Source of the DNA: Parablautia sp. Marseille-Q6255
GTDB taxonomy: Bacteria > Bacillota > Clostridia > Lachnospirales > Lachnospiraceae
Direction: 5' to 3'
Length of the DNA stretch: 64,000 bases
Assembly: GCF_951230155.1 (NCBI RefSeq)
Contig: NZ_CATNVD010000019.1
Location: 1 to 64,000 of the forward strand
The position numbers and the translations under genes are program-made. The notes beneath the pieces are model-generated. The model made no database searches and was not told the DNA's origin. It saw only the letters and a program-made list of their open reading frames with translations. Position 1 is the stretch's first letter. Every line of letters begins with the position of its first letter. This document shows, one piece after another, positions 1-7,363 of the stretch.

Positions 1-15
1 CATTGAACTCATCAT
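1..15 (-). CDS. start of a gene running off the left edge
   Basis: Only the first codons are visible. The complement shows a good ribosome-binding site, AAGGAG (bases 26 to 21), five bases before an ATG at base 15, followed by ATG AGT TCA ATG. Product unknown. The gene reads out of the window, so the call rests on the Shine-Dalgarno spacing alone. Confidence 0.35.
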
Positions 16-71
16 ACAGACTCCTTATGTTTTTTCTCAGCAATTAAACAATAAGATAAATCTGTATGATT

Positions 72-104
72 GGGAAGAGGTTTCGATCTCTTCCCTTTAT
101 TTTT
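72..104. terminator. 8-bp hairpin with flanking T-rich tract
   Basis: GGGAAGAG (72-79) pairs with CTCTTCCC (88-95) across an 8-base loop and is followed on the plus strand by TTTATTTTT. The T tract suits plus-strand termination, but no plus-strand gene is visible to the left, and the stem also lies directly behind the stop of the minus-strand 41-codon ORF, so the orientation is unsettled. Confidence 0.45.
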
Positions 105-222
105 GCCAATGATAATTATACTCTAAGTGGATATGGTTAAAGGTACAATATAATTTTTGTATGCCTGGAGCGTCAGCGTGTTCATCATTCCACAATTTAA
201 ATAGTTTTTCGATCTGATTCAT
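97..222 (-). CDS. small ORF, 41 aa, function unknown
   Basis: A minus-strand ORF begins with ATG at 222, preceded by AAAGGAAG as a plausible ribosome-binding site. It encodes 41 residues with several aromatic residues and histidines (Trp11, Tyr25, His30, His32, Tyr35, Tyr37, His38, Trp39). I recognise no family. A hairpin at 72-95 follows the stop codon immediately. It lies in an AT-rich stretch next to a truncated adhesin, so it may be the remnant of a degraded region rather than a working gene. Confidence 0.35.
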   Translation of the reverse strand: MNQIEKLFKLWNDEHADAPGIQKLYCTFNHIHLEYNYHWQK

Positions 223-396
223 AATGTTTCTTCCTTTCTTTGAGTAGATTACACTTTGGCTAAAATCGTATTACACTTTATGGATGATGTGCTGTAAGGC
301 CCCTTTTTTATTGGGTTTTTTAGGGTAAAAATAGTGCGGATCGTGTAGAAATTTCTTTTTAAGTATGCTATATTGTGTCGCGGAGAATTTATATTA

Positions 397-1191
397 ATGA
401 CAGAGACGGTTTATGCGAAGGTTTATGAGGGATATTCTGTAAACAGCAGCAGGTCTGTTATGAGCGGAGTGGTAACAGAACCGGCGCAGCAGGAAAATGG
501 TGAAGTGAGGTATCTGGTTCTTAAAGTTTACTATGACCGGAAGCAGAAAAACGTTCCGCAGGAACCGGATCATAAGACGGGAAGCCTGACCGTTTCGGAA
601 AAAGTGTCCGGCAAGGGCGGAGATACCAGTTATGCGTTCACCTTTACCGTGGATCTGGGGGATGATTCCGTGAACGGAACATACGCAGACATGTATTTTG
701 AAAATGGTACTGCTGTATTTACACTCAGACACGGGGAGAGTGTGACTGCCGCAGGACTTCCTGCCGGTACAGCCTATACCGTCCGGGAAAGCGATAATGA
801 GGGATATACCGTAATAAAATCAGGAGATACGGGTGTCATTCCTGCAGACGGTACGGCTGACGTTCTGTTTGAAAATCATAAAGATCGTGAAGAAGAGGAT
901 CAGACGGACAGTGAGAGTGACGATCACAAAGAGGACGATGGAAGCAATGGCGGACATAAAGGAGGAAATGGCAAAGGAGACGGAGATGATGGCAAAGAGC
1001 AGACTGGCAGCACAGCAGAGAAGGATCCGGCTTCGGGCGCATCTGACCTGGGAGTAAAAACAGGCGATGACACCAATATGACGCTGTGGTTCCTCCTTCT
1101 GAGTATCTCCGGTCTGATCCTTCTCGGGCTGAGTGTGTATTTTGTACTGCGCAGAAAGGAAACAATACAAAAGTATAAAAAACACAGATAG
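397..1191 (+). pseudogene. C-terminal remnant of a cell-wall-anchored surface protein
   Basis: The open frame has no signal peptide. It begins inside a domain ending in YLVLKVYYDRK, typical of the end of bacterial repeat domains in large adhesins. Next comes a DUF7601/Spy0128-like beta-sandwich at about residues 60-160 (FTFTVDL, then FENGTAVFTL, LPAGTAYTV). A low-complexity Asp/Gly/Lys/His-rich spacer follows, then a sortase-type end with VKTGDDTN, a hydrophobic helix and a basic tail RRKE. The ATG at 397 has GGAG (381-384) upstream; an in-frame TTG lies at 373. The missing export signal and the half-domain at the front suggest a 5'-truncated gene. It could still be expressed but would not be exported normally. 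Confidence 0.6.
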
Positions 1192-1202
1192 TTTCATATA
1201 AT

Positions 1203-2060
1203 ATGCTGATGGCAGATGTGGAGAGACTGTTTGTGGGCGATTCAGAAAGGAAGGAAGAAAAAGCAGAGCTTAAGATCCTCCAGTATGTGATGCTTGTGGC
1301 GCTCTTTGCCGCAGCATTTTACCTTCCGCGTTATGCGGCCAGAATGCAGGTCGAGGAGGTGCTGGACTACACAAATACGCAGCCCTCCACCCAAAATGGA
1401 GCGAAAGCACAGGCGGATGGGAGTGCGCAAGAGGAGTCAGCCGGGACGCGCGGCGAGGGAAAAGGAACGATCGTTTTGGACAGCGGACACGGGGGCAGTG
1501 ATCCCGGCATGATCGGTGTAAGCGGAGTCAGGGAAAAAACGCTGAACCTGATCTATGCGAAAAAGCTTGCCGTGCTGCTCGAACAGGAGGGATATCGTGT
1601 TGTGATGACGCGTGACTCGGATGAAGGACTGTACGATGAGGGGGAGTCCAATAAAAAGGCACAGGATATGCAGCGCAGGTGCGCGATCATTGAGGCGGAG
1701 GATCCGATCCTGACAGTAAGCATCCATCAGAACAGCTATGCGCAGGACAGTTCTGTCTGCGGGCCGCAGGTGTTTTACTATGAACATTCCGCACAGGGAG
1801 AGCGGCTTGCGAAATGTATTCAGGACAGCATGAATACGCAGCTTGCGATCGCCCGTCCGCGCGTGCAGAAGGCAAATGCAACGTATTACATATTGAAGCG
1901 ATCAAAGGGAGTCACGGTAATTGTCGAGTGCGGCTTTCTTACGAATCCGCAGGAGGAAGCACTTTTGCAGAAGGAAGAGTATCAGGATCAGGCAGTGCGG
2001 GCAGTCTGTGACGGGATACTGGCGTATCTGGAGGATACAAAGGCTGCGCCAGTATCCTGA
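1203..2060 (+). CDS. N-acetylmuramoyl-L-alanine amidase, membrane-anchored
   Basis: This is a zinc amidase of the Amidase_3 (CwlD/AmiC) family, which cuts the bond between MurNAc and the stem peptide of peptidoglycan. An N-terminal hydrophobic segment at about residues 27-45 should tether or export it, followed by a Gln/Ser/Gly-rich linker. The catalytic domain covers about residues 88-280. The zinc and catalytic residues are visible: His in DSGHGG, Glu in GVREKTLN, His in SIHQNS and Glu in VECGFLTNP. A CwlD-like role in spore cortex is possible in this spore-former but is not proved. No convincing ribosome-binding site precedes the ATG at 1203; ATG at 1209 is an alternative. The gene starts 12 bases after the adhesin remnant. 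Confidence 0.9.
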   Translation: MLMADVERLFVGDSERKEEKAELKILQYVMLVALFAAAFYLPRYAARMQVEEVLDYTNTQPSTQNGAKAQADGSAQEESAGTRGEGKGTIVLDSGHGGSDPGMIGVSGVREKTLNLIYAKKLAVLLEQEGYRVVMTRDSDEGLYDEGESNKKAQDMQRRCAIIEAEDPILTVSIHQNSYAQDSSVCGPQVFYYEHSAQGERLAKCIQDSMNTQLAIARPRVQKANATYYILKRSKGVTVIVECGFLTNPQEEALLQKEEYQDQAVRAVCDGILAYLEDTKAAPVS

Positions 2061-2123
2061 GGAAAAAGGAGCTGCCATAAACATAAAGAAGAGACAGGTG
2101 CTGATGGTATTGCGCCGATGAGA

Positions 2124-2174
2124 AGAGGATGCGGCAAACCACTGATTTCAGTGGAAGCAGCATCCTCTTTTTGT
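2124..2174 (+). terminator. intrinsic terminator after the amidase gene
   Basis: AGAGGATGC (2124-2132) pairs with GCATCCTCT (2160-2168), with an inner CCACTGA/TCAGTGG stem, and is followed by a T run. It lies between two convergent genes and may also work for the minus strand. Confidence 0.85.
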
Positions 2175-2210
2175 GACAATACGATGTTGGGAAAAGCGTG
2201 AAAACGGATA

Positions 2211-3209
2211 TTAAAGCCTGATATTTTTAAACAATGCTCCAAGAGAAGTCGTTGCTGCTTCGCTTTCCGGCAGCTCGAAGGTCTCTTCCTCGATTTCTGT
2301 TGCAGCTACATCCTCCAGAGCTTTCATGCTCAGGCTGATCTTGCCGTCCTTTACGGCGATGATTTTGACCTTGACCTTCTGACCTTCTTCCAGGACAGCC
2401 TTTGGATGTTTGATGCGCTGCTGGCTGATCTGGGATACGTGTACAAGACCGGACAGACCGTTGCCGAGATTTACGAATGCGCCGTAAGGCATCAGGGATT
2501 CTACTGTACCCTCTGTGACAAGACCGACCTGTACATTGGAGATGCGTGCCCTGCGCTCTTCCTCCTCTTTTTCACGCAGGATCTCTCTTGCGGAAAGTAC
2601 GAGCTTTTTGTCTTCCGGATCAGCGGTGATGACGCGCACCTCGATTTCGCGTCCGACCCACGCATCGAGATCCTCGACATATGTCAGAGCGAGCTTGGAT
2701 GCCGGGATGAATCCGCGGATTCCCTCTACGTAAGCAGTCACGCCGCTCTTTACTGCTTCACTGATCTTTACAGTGATATTAGACTGCTCTTTCTCCAGCT
2801 GGACCAGGCGTTCCCATCCAAGCACTGCCGCTGCCGCTTTCAGGGAGAGCTGGATCCGTCCCTGTGCGTTGTCGCGTCGGATCACTGTCGCGGATACTTC
2901 CTGTCCCACCTCGAAATTATGGAAGGTAAAGGAAGGGTCGTCGCTCGCATCGCTTAAGCGGATCACGCCGTCTGTATAAATGCCGAGGTCAACGGTCAGT
3001 TCTTCGTCTGATACGCCAATGATAGTTCCGGTGAGGATATCGCCCTCGTGGATCGGTTTCATGGAGGCAGCGATCGCTTCCTCGTAATCCGCCATAGTCT
3101 CAGATGGAGCAGCTGCTTTTGCTGTCTCATCGGCGGACACTGTCTCGGTTATTTCTGAAGGCGCCAGGGCCTCTTCTGGCACTGGTGTTGTCAGGTTTTC
3201 TTCGTTCAT
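2211..3209 (-). CDS. S1 RNA-binding domain protein (ribosomal protein S1-like)
   Basis: The 332-residue protein has an acidic, Ala/Glu-rich N-terminus followed by three S1 (OB-fold) domains at about residues 54-125, 141-210 and 228-297. Repeated signatures are GTIIGVSDEELTVDLG, then AYVEGIRGFIPAS, and PYGAFVNLGNGLSGLVHVS. Short three- or four-domain S1 proteins of this kind in Firmicutes bind mRNA and ribosomes and are often annotated rpsA. The third domain, with GAFV and GLVHVS, is closest to the consensus. The start at 3209 has GGAGGG eight bases upstream. The gene stands alone, divergent from the Sua5 operon, with a possible extended -10 box at 3246-3251. Confidence 0.9.
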   Translation of the reverse strand: MNEENLTTPVPEEALAPSEITETVSADETAKAAAPSETMADYEEAIAASMKPIHEGDILTGTIIGVSDEELTVDLGIYTDGVIRLSDASDDPSFTFHNFEVGQEVSATVIRRDNAQGRIQLSLKAAAAVLGWERLVQLEKEQSNITVKISEAVKSGVTAYVEGIRGFIPASKLALTYVEDLDAWVGREIEVRVITADPEDKKLVLSAREILREKEEEERRARISNVQVGLVTEGTVESLMPYGAFVNLGNGLSGLVHVSQISQQRIKHPKAVLEEGQKVKVKIIAVKDGKISLSMKALEDVAATEIEEETFELPESEAATTSLGALFKNIRL

Positions 3210-3245
3210 TTTTCATCCCTCCGTTGATATAGATAAATTATTGTT

Positions 3246-3251
3246 ATTTTA
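3246..3251 (-). promoter_or_regulatory. possible extended -10 box of the S1-domain gene
   Basis: On the minus strand TAAAAT is preceded by TGC, an extended -10. The -35 region is weak. It lies about 40 bases before the start codon. Confidence 0.4.
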
Positions 3252-3303
3252 GCACAAATAAAAAAGATTGCATACGGAAAATACAAAAAAACATAGATAT
3301 TAG

Positions 3304-3332
3304 TTTCAAAACAGACCATAAAGTGTTATACT
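3304..3332 (+). promoter_or_regulatory. promoter of the sua5 operon
   Basis: TATACT (3327-3332), preceded by TGT as an extended -10, lies 17 bp after a weak -35, TTTCAA (3304-3309). Transcription should start near 3339. An upstream in-frame ATG at 3333 touches this -10 box and so cannot be the start codon. Confidence 0.6.
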
Positions 3333-3356
3333 ATGTCAGAAAGGTGGAGAACGTTT

Positions 3357-4403
3357 ATGAAGACGGTTATGGAAGTGATGCGTGACGGGATTGATGAGCA
3401 GGGGATACGCCGCGCAGGCGATATCCTGAAGCAGGGCGGTCTGGTGGCATTTCCCACAGAGACTGTATATGGTCTGGGAGCGAATGCGCTGGATGAGACA
3501 GCTTCTGCAAAGATTTACAGTGCAAAGGGCAGACCGTCCGACAATCCTCTGATCGTGCATATTGCGGATTGGGAGGCGATATATCGGATAGCGGCAGAGG
3601 TGCCTGTGCAGGCGAAGCGGCTGGCGGATGCGTTCTGGCCGGGGCCGCTTACGATGATCCTGAAAAAATCGGATGAGGTACCGCTTGCCACGACGGGCGG
3701 CCTGGATACTGTGGCAGTGCGGATGCCGGCCAATGAGGTTGCGCGCGCGCTGATCCGCGCAGGCGGCGGCTATGTTGCGGCTCCGAGCGCGAACACATCC
3801 GGCAGACCGAGTCCGACTACCGCACAGCACGTAGCACAGGATATGGATGGCGTGATCGACATGATCATTGACGGAGGCGCTGCTGATATCGGACTGGAGT
3901 CTACGATCGTGGATCTTACAGACGGTGTGCCTACGATCCTGCGACCGGGCTATATTAATGAAGCGATGCTCGCGGCAGTGCTCGGGGATGTGGAGATGGA
4001 CCGGGGGCTTACTGCGGATGATGCGCAGATCCATCCCAAGGCGCCGGGGATGAAGTACCGTCATTATGCACCGAAGGCGCAGCTGTACATTGTCGAGGGC
4101 GAGACAGATCTCGTGCGGGAGCGGATCAATGAGCTGACGGCGCAGCATGCTGCGCGGGGGGAGTCAGTTGGTGTGATCGGGACGGACGAGTCCTCTGCCT
4201 GCTATCATGGCAGTATTGTAAAGTCCATCGGTTCCCGGGAGGATGAGGGCTCGATCGCGCATCATCTGTATGCGATCCTTCGGGAATTTGACGAGATGGA
4301 TGTCTCGGTGATCTATTCTGAATCATTTGACACACCGCAGATGGGACAGGCGATCATGAACCGCCTGATCAAGGCTGCGGGCCATCAGATCATCCCGGTA
4401 TAG
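3357..4403 (+). CDS. sua5: L-threonylcarbamoyladenylate synthase (Sua5/YwlC)
   Basis: The enzyme makes threonylcarbamoyl-AMP from Thr, bicarbonate and ATP, the first step of the t6A modification of ANN-decoding tRNAs. The YrdC-type domain spans about residues 15-200, with GGLVAFPTETVYGLG, KGRPSDNPLIVHI and SANTSGRPSPT. A C-terminal Sua5 domain follows a linker with PGMKYRHYAPKA, which in Sua5 enzymes helps close the active site. The start at 3357 has AGGTGGAG seven bases upstream; the ATG at 3333 overlaps the promoter. This is the first gene of an operon with the pseudo-phosphatase and upp genes. Confidence 0.95.
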   Translation: MKTVMEVMRDGIDEQGIRRAGDILKQGGLVAFPTETVYGLGANALDETASAKIYSAKGRPSDNPLIVHIADWEAIYRIAAEVPVQAKRLADAFWPGPLTMILKKSDEVPLATTGGLDTVAVRMPANEVARALIRAGGGYVAAPSANTSGRPSPTTAQHVAQDMDGVIDMIIDGGAADIGLESTIVDLTDGVPTILRPGYINEAMLAAVLGDVEMDRGLTADDAQIHPKAPGMKYRHYAPKAQLYIVEGETDLVRERINELTAQHAARGESVGVIGTDESSACYHGSIVKSIGSREDEGSIAHHLYAILREFDEMDVSVIYSESFDTPQMGQAIMNRLIKAAGHQIIPV

Positions 4404-4497
4404 CGGGGGCAGCTTCGCAAAAGGGCATGCCGCAGCAGGCAATATCGCCGCAAAATGCCATGGAGACTGTATTTTTTTAGGACAAGGAGCAAAAGCA

Positions 4498-4962
4498 TTG
4501 AAGAAGTACGATAGACTGATTTTTGTAAGTAATGGGGATACGGCTGTCGGACCGATGGCGGAAGCGATCCTACAGAGCAAATATCTTCTGGAGGAGCTTG
4601 CTATCACCTCCAAAGGGGTAGTGGTGCTGTTTCCTGAGCCGATCAATCCAAAAGCAGAGGCAGTGCTTGTGAGCAACGGCCTTACGATGAAGGAGCACAT
4701 GAGTGATCCGCTTGTGCAGGAGGATTTTGATGAACGGACGTTGATTCTGACGGTGCGCGAGAGTGTACGGCAGAAGGTGATCAGCGAATTTGACGTAGAT
4801 GAGGACCGCATTTTTGTGCTGAATCAGTACGTCGCAGAAGGCTGGGAGGTCATGGATCCGTATGGCGGGGCGCTGGTCGACTATGGGCAGTGTTTTGCTC
4901 AGCTTGAGGTTCTGATAACAAAGCTGGTAGTACAATTAAATGAAGAGGAGTTGATGAACTAA
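4498..4962 (+). CDS. low-molecular-weight protein-tyrosine-phosphatase homologue lacking catalytic residues
   Basis: The fold is that of an LMW-PTP/arsenate reductase: a first strand and P-loop at residues 7-22, and the acid-loop motif DPYGG at 120-124. The active-site signature of this family, C-x-G-N-T-C-R-S-P, reads S-N-G-D-T-A-V-G-P here, so the nucleophile Cys becomes Ser11 and the phosphate-binding Arg becomes Val17. The protein should not act as a phosphatase but might bind a ligand or partner. The start is a TTG at 4498 with AAGGAG eight bases upstream. The stop overlaps the upp start (TAATG), which suggests translational coupling. Its place between sua5 and upp suggests it derives from the active phosphatase often found near sua5 in clostridia. 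Confidence 0.8.
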   Translation: MKKYDRLIFVSNGDTAVGPMAEAILQSKYLLEELAITSKGVVVLFPEPINPKAEAVLVSNGLTMKEHMSDPLVQEDFDERTLILTVRESVRQKVISEFDVDEDRIFVLNQYVAEGWEVMDPYGGALVDYGQCFAQLEVLITKLVVQLNEEELMN

Positions 4963-5591
4963 TGCAGAAAGTAAAGGTTATGGATCATCCGCTGATTCAG
5001 CATAAGATCGGACTGATCCGCAGATGTGACACAGGTTCCAGAGATTTCAGGGCATTGATCAGTGAGATCGCGATGTATATGTGCTATGAGGCAACGCGCG
5101 ATCTGAAGCTTCAGGATGTAGAGATCGAGACGCCGATCTGCAAAACGACAGTCAAGGAGCTGAGTGGCAAGAAGCTTGCCGTTGTGCCGATCCTGCGCGC
5201 AGGACTTGGCATGGTAGATGGTATGCTTGCCATGATACCGGCAGCGAAGGTAGGACATATCGGGCTGTACCGCGATCCCGAGACCTTAAAGCCGGTGGAA
5301 TACTTTTGCAAGCTTCCGGCAGATTCTGGGGAGCGCGAGATCTTTGTAGTGGATCCGATGCTTGCAACGGGCGGTTCTGCGATCGCAGCGATCCAGATGC
5401 TCAAGGAAAAGGGTGTAAAGAATATCCGCTTTATGTGCATTATTGCTGCGCCGGAGGGTGTAGAGGCAATGAAGCAGGCACATCCGGATGTGGATATTTA
5501 TATTGGTGCGCTGGATGATCATTTGAACGAGCACGGCTACATCGTACCGGGGCTTGGCGATGCCGGAGACCGTATTTTCGGCACAAAATAA
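4962..5591 (+). CDS. upp: uracil phosphoribosyltransferase
   Basis: The enzyme converts uracil and PRPP into UMP in pyrimidine salvage. The 209-residue length matches the family. The visible motifs are the PRPP loop [12 protein letters not shown] at about residues 128-139, the catalytic-loop region [12 protein letters not shown], and the uracil-binding C-terminus [17 protein letters not shown]. It is the third gene of the operon, overlapping the preceding stop by one base, and is followed by a strong terminator. Confidence 0.97.
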   Translation: MQKVKVMDHPLIQHKIGLIRRCDTGSRDFRALISEIAMYMCYEATRDLKLQDVEIETPICKTTVKELSGKKLAVVPILRAGLGMVDGMLAMIPAAKVGHIGLYRDPETLKPVEYFCKLPADSGEREIFVVDPMLATGGSAIAAIQMLKEKGVKNIRFMCIIAAPEGVEAMKQAHPDVDIYIGALDDHLNEHGYIVPGLGDAGDRIFGTK

Positions 5592-5619
5592 CAGGAAAAA
5601 CAGAACAGCTATAAGTGGA

Positions 5620-5666
5620 AAAATCCCCGCAGCCTTTGGAGCATATCCAGGCTTTGGGGATTTTTT
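5620..5666 (+). terminator. intrinsic terminator after upp
   Basis: AAAATCCCC (5620-5628) pairs with GGGGATTTT (5656-5664), with inner GCAGCC/GGCTTT pairing, and six Ts follow. It lies between convergent genes and is likely used by both. Confidence 0.9.
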
Positions 5667-5677
5667 CAGGTTTTTTA

Positions 5678-7066
5678 TTACGCGGTGATATCTTCAAGAT
5701 CAATAAGCCACACATTGTCCTTTTCTGCCGCGGCTTCTTTTAGATCGGGGGTAAAGCCGGATGCGGAGAAGATGCAGCAGTAGCGCTTTTTATCTCCGAA
5801 GGGCTCGAGCGGTCTCATCAGATCCTCCAGGCAGGAAATACCTGCCGGAGCATGGTCGCAGTGGCAGGTGCCAAGAACAGTATGAGCAGCGTCAGATGCT
5901 ACCAGCGGGATGCGGAAAAACGGCTCTCGTTTTGTGCCTCCGCACCACCATGCGCCGGTATGATGATAGACAAACGGCGTCTGACCCGTATCAGCAAGGC
6001 GCTCCAGATAGGCAGCGCACAGGATTTCAAATACCGGGAGCAGATAGGTGTGCATATGCGGCAGAACCTCCTCCTCGTAAATGCGTGCCCCGTCTCCGGA
6101 GAGAATTCCGCTGGTATTGGGATAGATAAAACGGTACCAGAAGCGCAGCATCTGGTCGGAAAATACGTACCGTACCTTTTTTTGCAGATCACCGATAGCC
6201 GGGAATTCTTTGCGCAAAATACCAAGCTCGATCAGTGTGCTCAGATATTTTGCGCATTTGTTTGTGCCTGTCCGGGCGGCTGCGGCAATATCTGCAAGCC
6301 TGGTACAGCCATTGGCTATGATCTCCAGAAGCTGATTATAGGTGGAGATTTCGCGCAGCTCGGTATGCAGGTAGGTCTGCGGTGCAAACAGAAGAGGAGC
6401 ATCCGGATAAAAAAACAGCTCCAGGATATTTTCTCTTGCAGTACGGTTTTGATCGAGCCGTTCAAGATTGGCAGGCAGTCCCCCGGTGATCCCGTAAAGA
6501 ACGGCCTGCTCGGCTGGCGTATAAGCAGATAAATGAGGCTGGCACGTATAAAAGGGAACACTGTCAAGGCAGGCTCTTGCAGTGATCGCATCAAAAGGTG
6601 GTGTGACGGGAGCTTCCATCAGCTTCTTTGCATAAGCGGGCGCAGAGCAGGTCAGGATCAGAAAAACCTTTCCTGACGGGAAAATGTGGTGCACGGCATG
6701 TGTCAGCGCATCCAGAAAATCCGGCACATTCTGTATCAGGCGCTGAAATTCGTCGAGCACGAGCACGGTCCGGTGTGTAAAAGAAAGGTCTGAAACACAG
6801 GAAAACGCCTGCTCCCAGTTGGCGAATGCGGCGGGGATTTTAGACGGCTTCAGACAACGGATGACCTCGTGATGAAAGGTCTGCAGCTGTCTGTCCGGAG
6901 TTGCTTCCGGCGTAGAGAAAAACAGCGTGCGTTTTTCCCGGCAGAATTCCCGGACAAGCCTTGTTTTCCCGGTACCATATCGTCCATAGAGAAAAACGAA
7001 GGAGAACTGCGGACGGTTGTACAGGGAATTTAGCTGTCGGACATCGGATGAAAACAGGGAATACAC
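5678..7066 (-). CDS. AAA ATPase of the archaeal-ATPase/DUF234 type
   Basis: The 462-residue protein starts with a P-loop NTPase domain: Walker A GRYGTGKT near residue 30 and Walker B VLVLDEFQRL. A winged-helix region follows (LLEIIANGCTRLADIAAAARTGTNKCAKYLSTLIELGILRKE) in which helix-turn-helix features are visible in segments. The C-terminus is DUF234-like, a domain related to PD-(D/E)XK nucleases, but the expected E-hydrophobic-D and E-x-K motifs are not seen (FFRIPLVA and GTCHC stand there). The start is a GTG at 7066, chosen because AAAGAGG lies eight bases upstream and a near-perfect promoter sits at 7124-7152, inside the longer open frame. It is a single-gene unit. The biological role of such ATPases in bacteria is unclear. 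Confidence 0.75.
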   Translation of the reverse strand: MYSLFSSDVRQLNSLYNRPQFSFVFLYGRYGTGKTRLVREFCREKRTLFFSTPEATPDRQLQTFHHEVIRCLKPSKIPAAFANWEQAFSCVSDLSFTHRTVLVLDEFQRLIQNVPDFLDALTHAVHHIFPSGKVFLILTCSAPAYAKKLMEAPVTPPFDAITARACLDSVPFYTCQPHLSAYTPAEQAVLYGITGGLPANLERLDQNRTARENILELFFYPDAPLLFAPQTYLHTELREISTYNQLLEIIANGCTRLADIAAAARTGTNKCAKYLSTLIELGILRKEFPAIGDLQKKVRYVFSDQMLRFWYRFIYPNTSGILSGDGARIYEEEVLPHMHTYLLPVFEILCAAYLERLADTGQTPFVYHHTGAWWCGGTKREPFFRIPLVASDAAHTVLGTCHCDHAPAGISCLEDLMRPLEPFGDKKRYCCIFSASGFTPDLKEAAAEKDNVWLIDLEDITA

Positions 7067-7123
7067 GGATAAAACACCTCTTTCGTATGGAAAATAGTCT
7101 GTATACCAGGGTCGTTGCAGTTT

Positions 7124-7152
7124 AGTATACTGGTTTTGCAATAAAATGTCAA
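7124..7152 (-). promoter_or_regulatory. sigma-A promoter of the DUF234 ATPase
   Basis: On the minus strand a perfect -35 TTGACA (7152-7147) and -10 TATACT (7129-7124) are separated by 17 bp. Transcription should start near 7117, which rules out start codons upstream of the promoter. Confidence 0.85.
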
Positions 7153-7270
7153 TTAAAATTGGCAACTCATAAGTTTGCAATAAAAGAAAGAGAAAGGGGA
7201 ACGCAGGAGATTTCACAGCGATTTTGTAACAATATAGAAGAAAGTGAGGAATTTCTTAAGAATCTTTCTA

Positions 7271-7299
7271 TTTACCTGAAAAGTCGGATGTACTATACT
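7271..7299 (+). promoter_or_regulatory. promoter of the large adhesin
   Basis: TTTACC (7271-7276) and TATACT (7294-7299) are 17 bp apart. A GGGAGG ribosome-binding site precedes the ATG at 7364. The 5' UTR would be about 58 bases. Confidence 0.65.
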
Positions 7300-7363
7300 G
7301 TAAGGTGAGTTAGAGTCAGTATAGAAAAATCAGTCATAATTCCAAAACAGGGAGGATTTCTAT

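Noticed and set aside
3333-3356. Upstream ATG as the start of sua5
   Set aside because: It directly follows and touches the -10 box; the ATG at 3357 has a proper ribosome-binding site.
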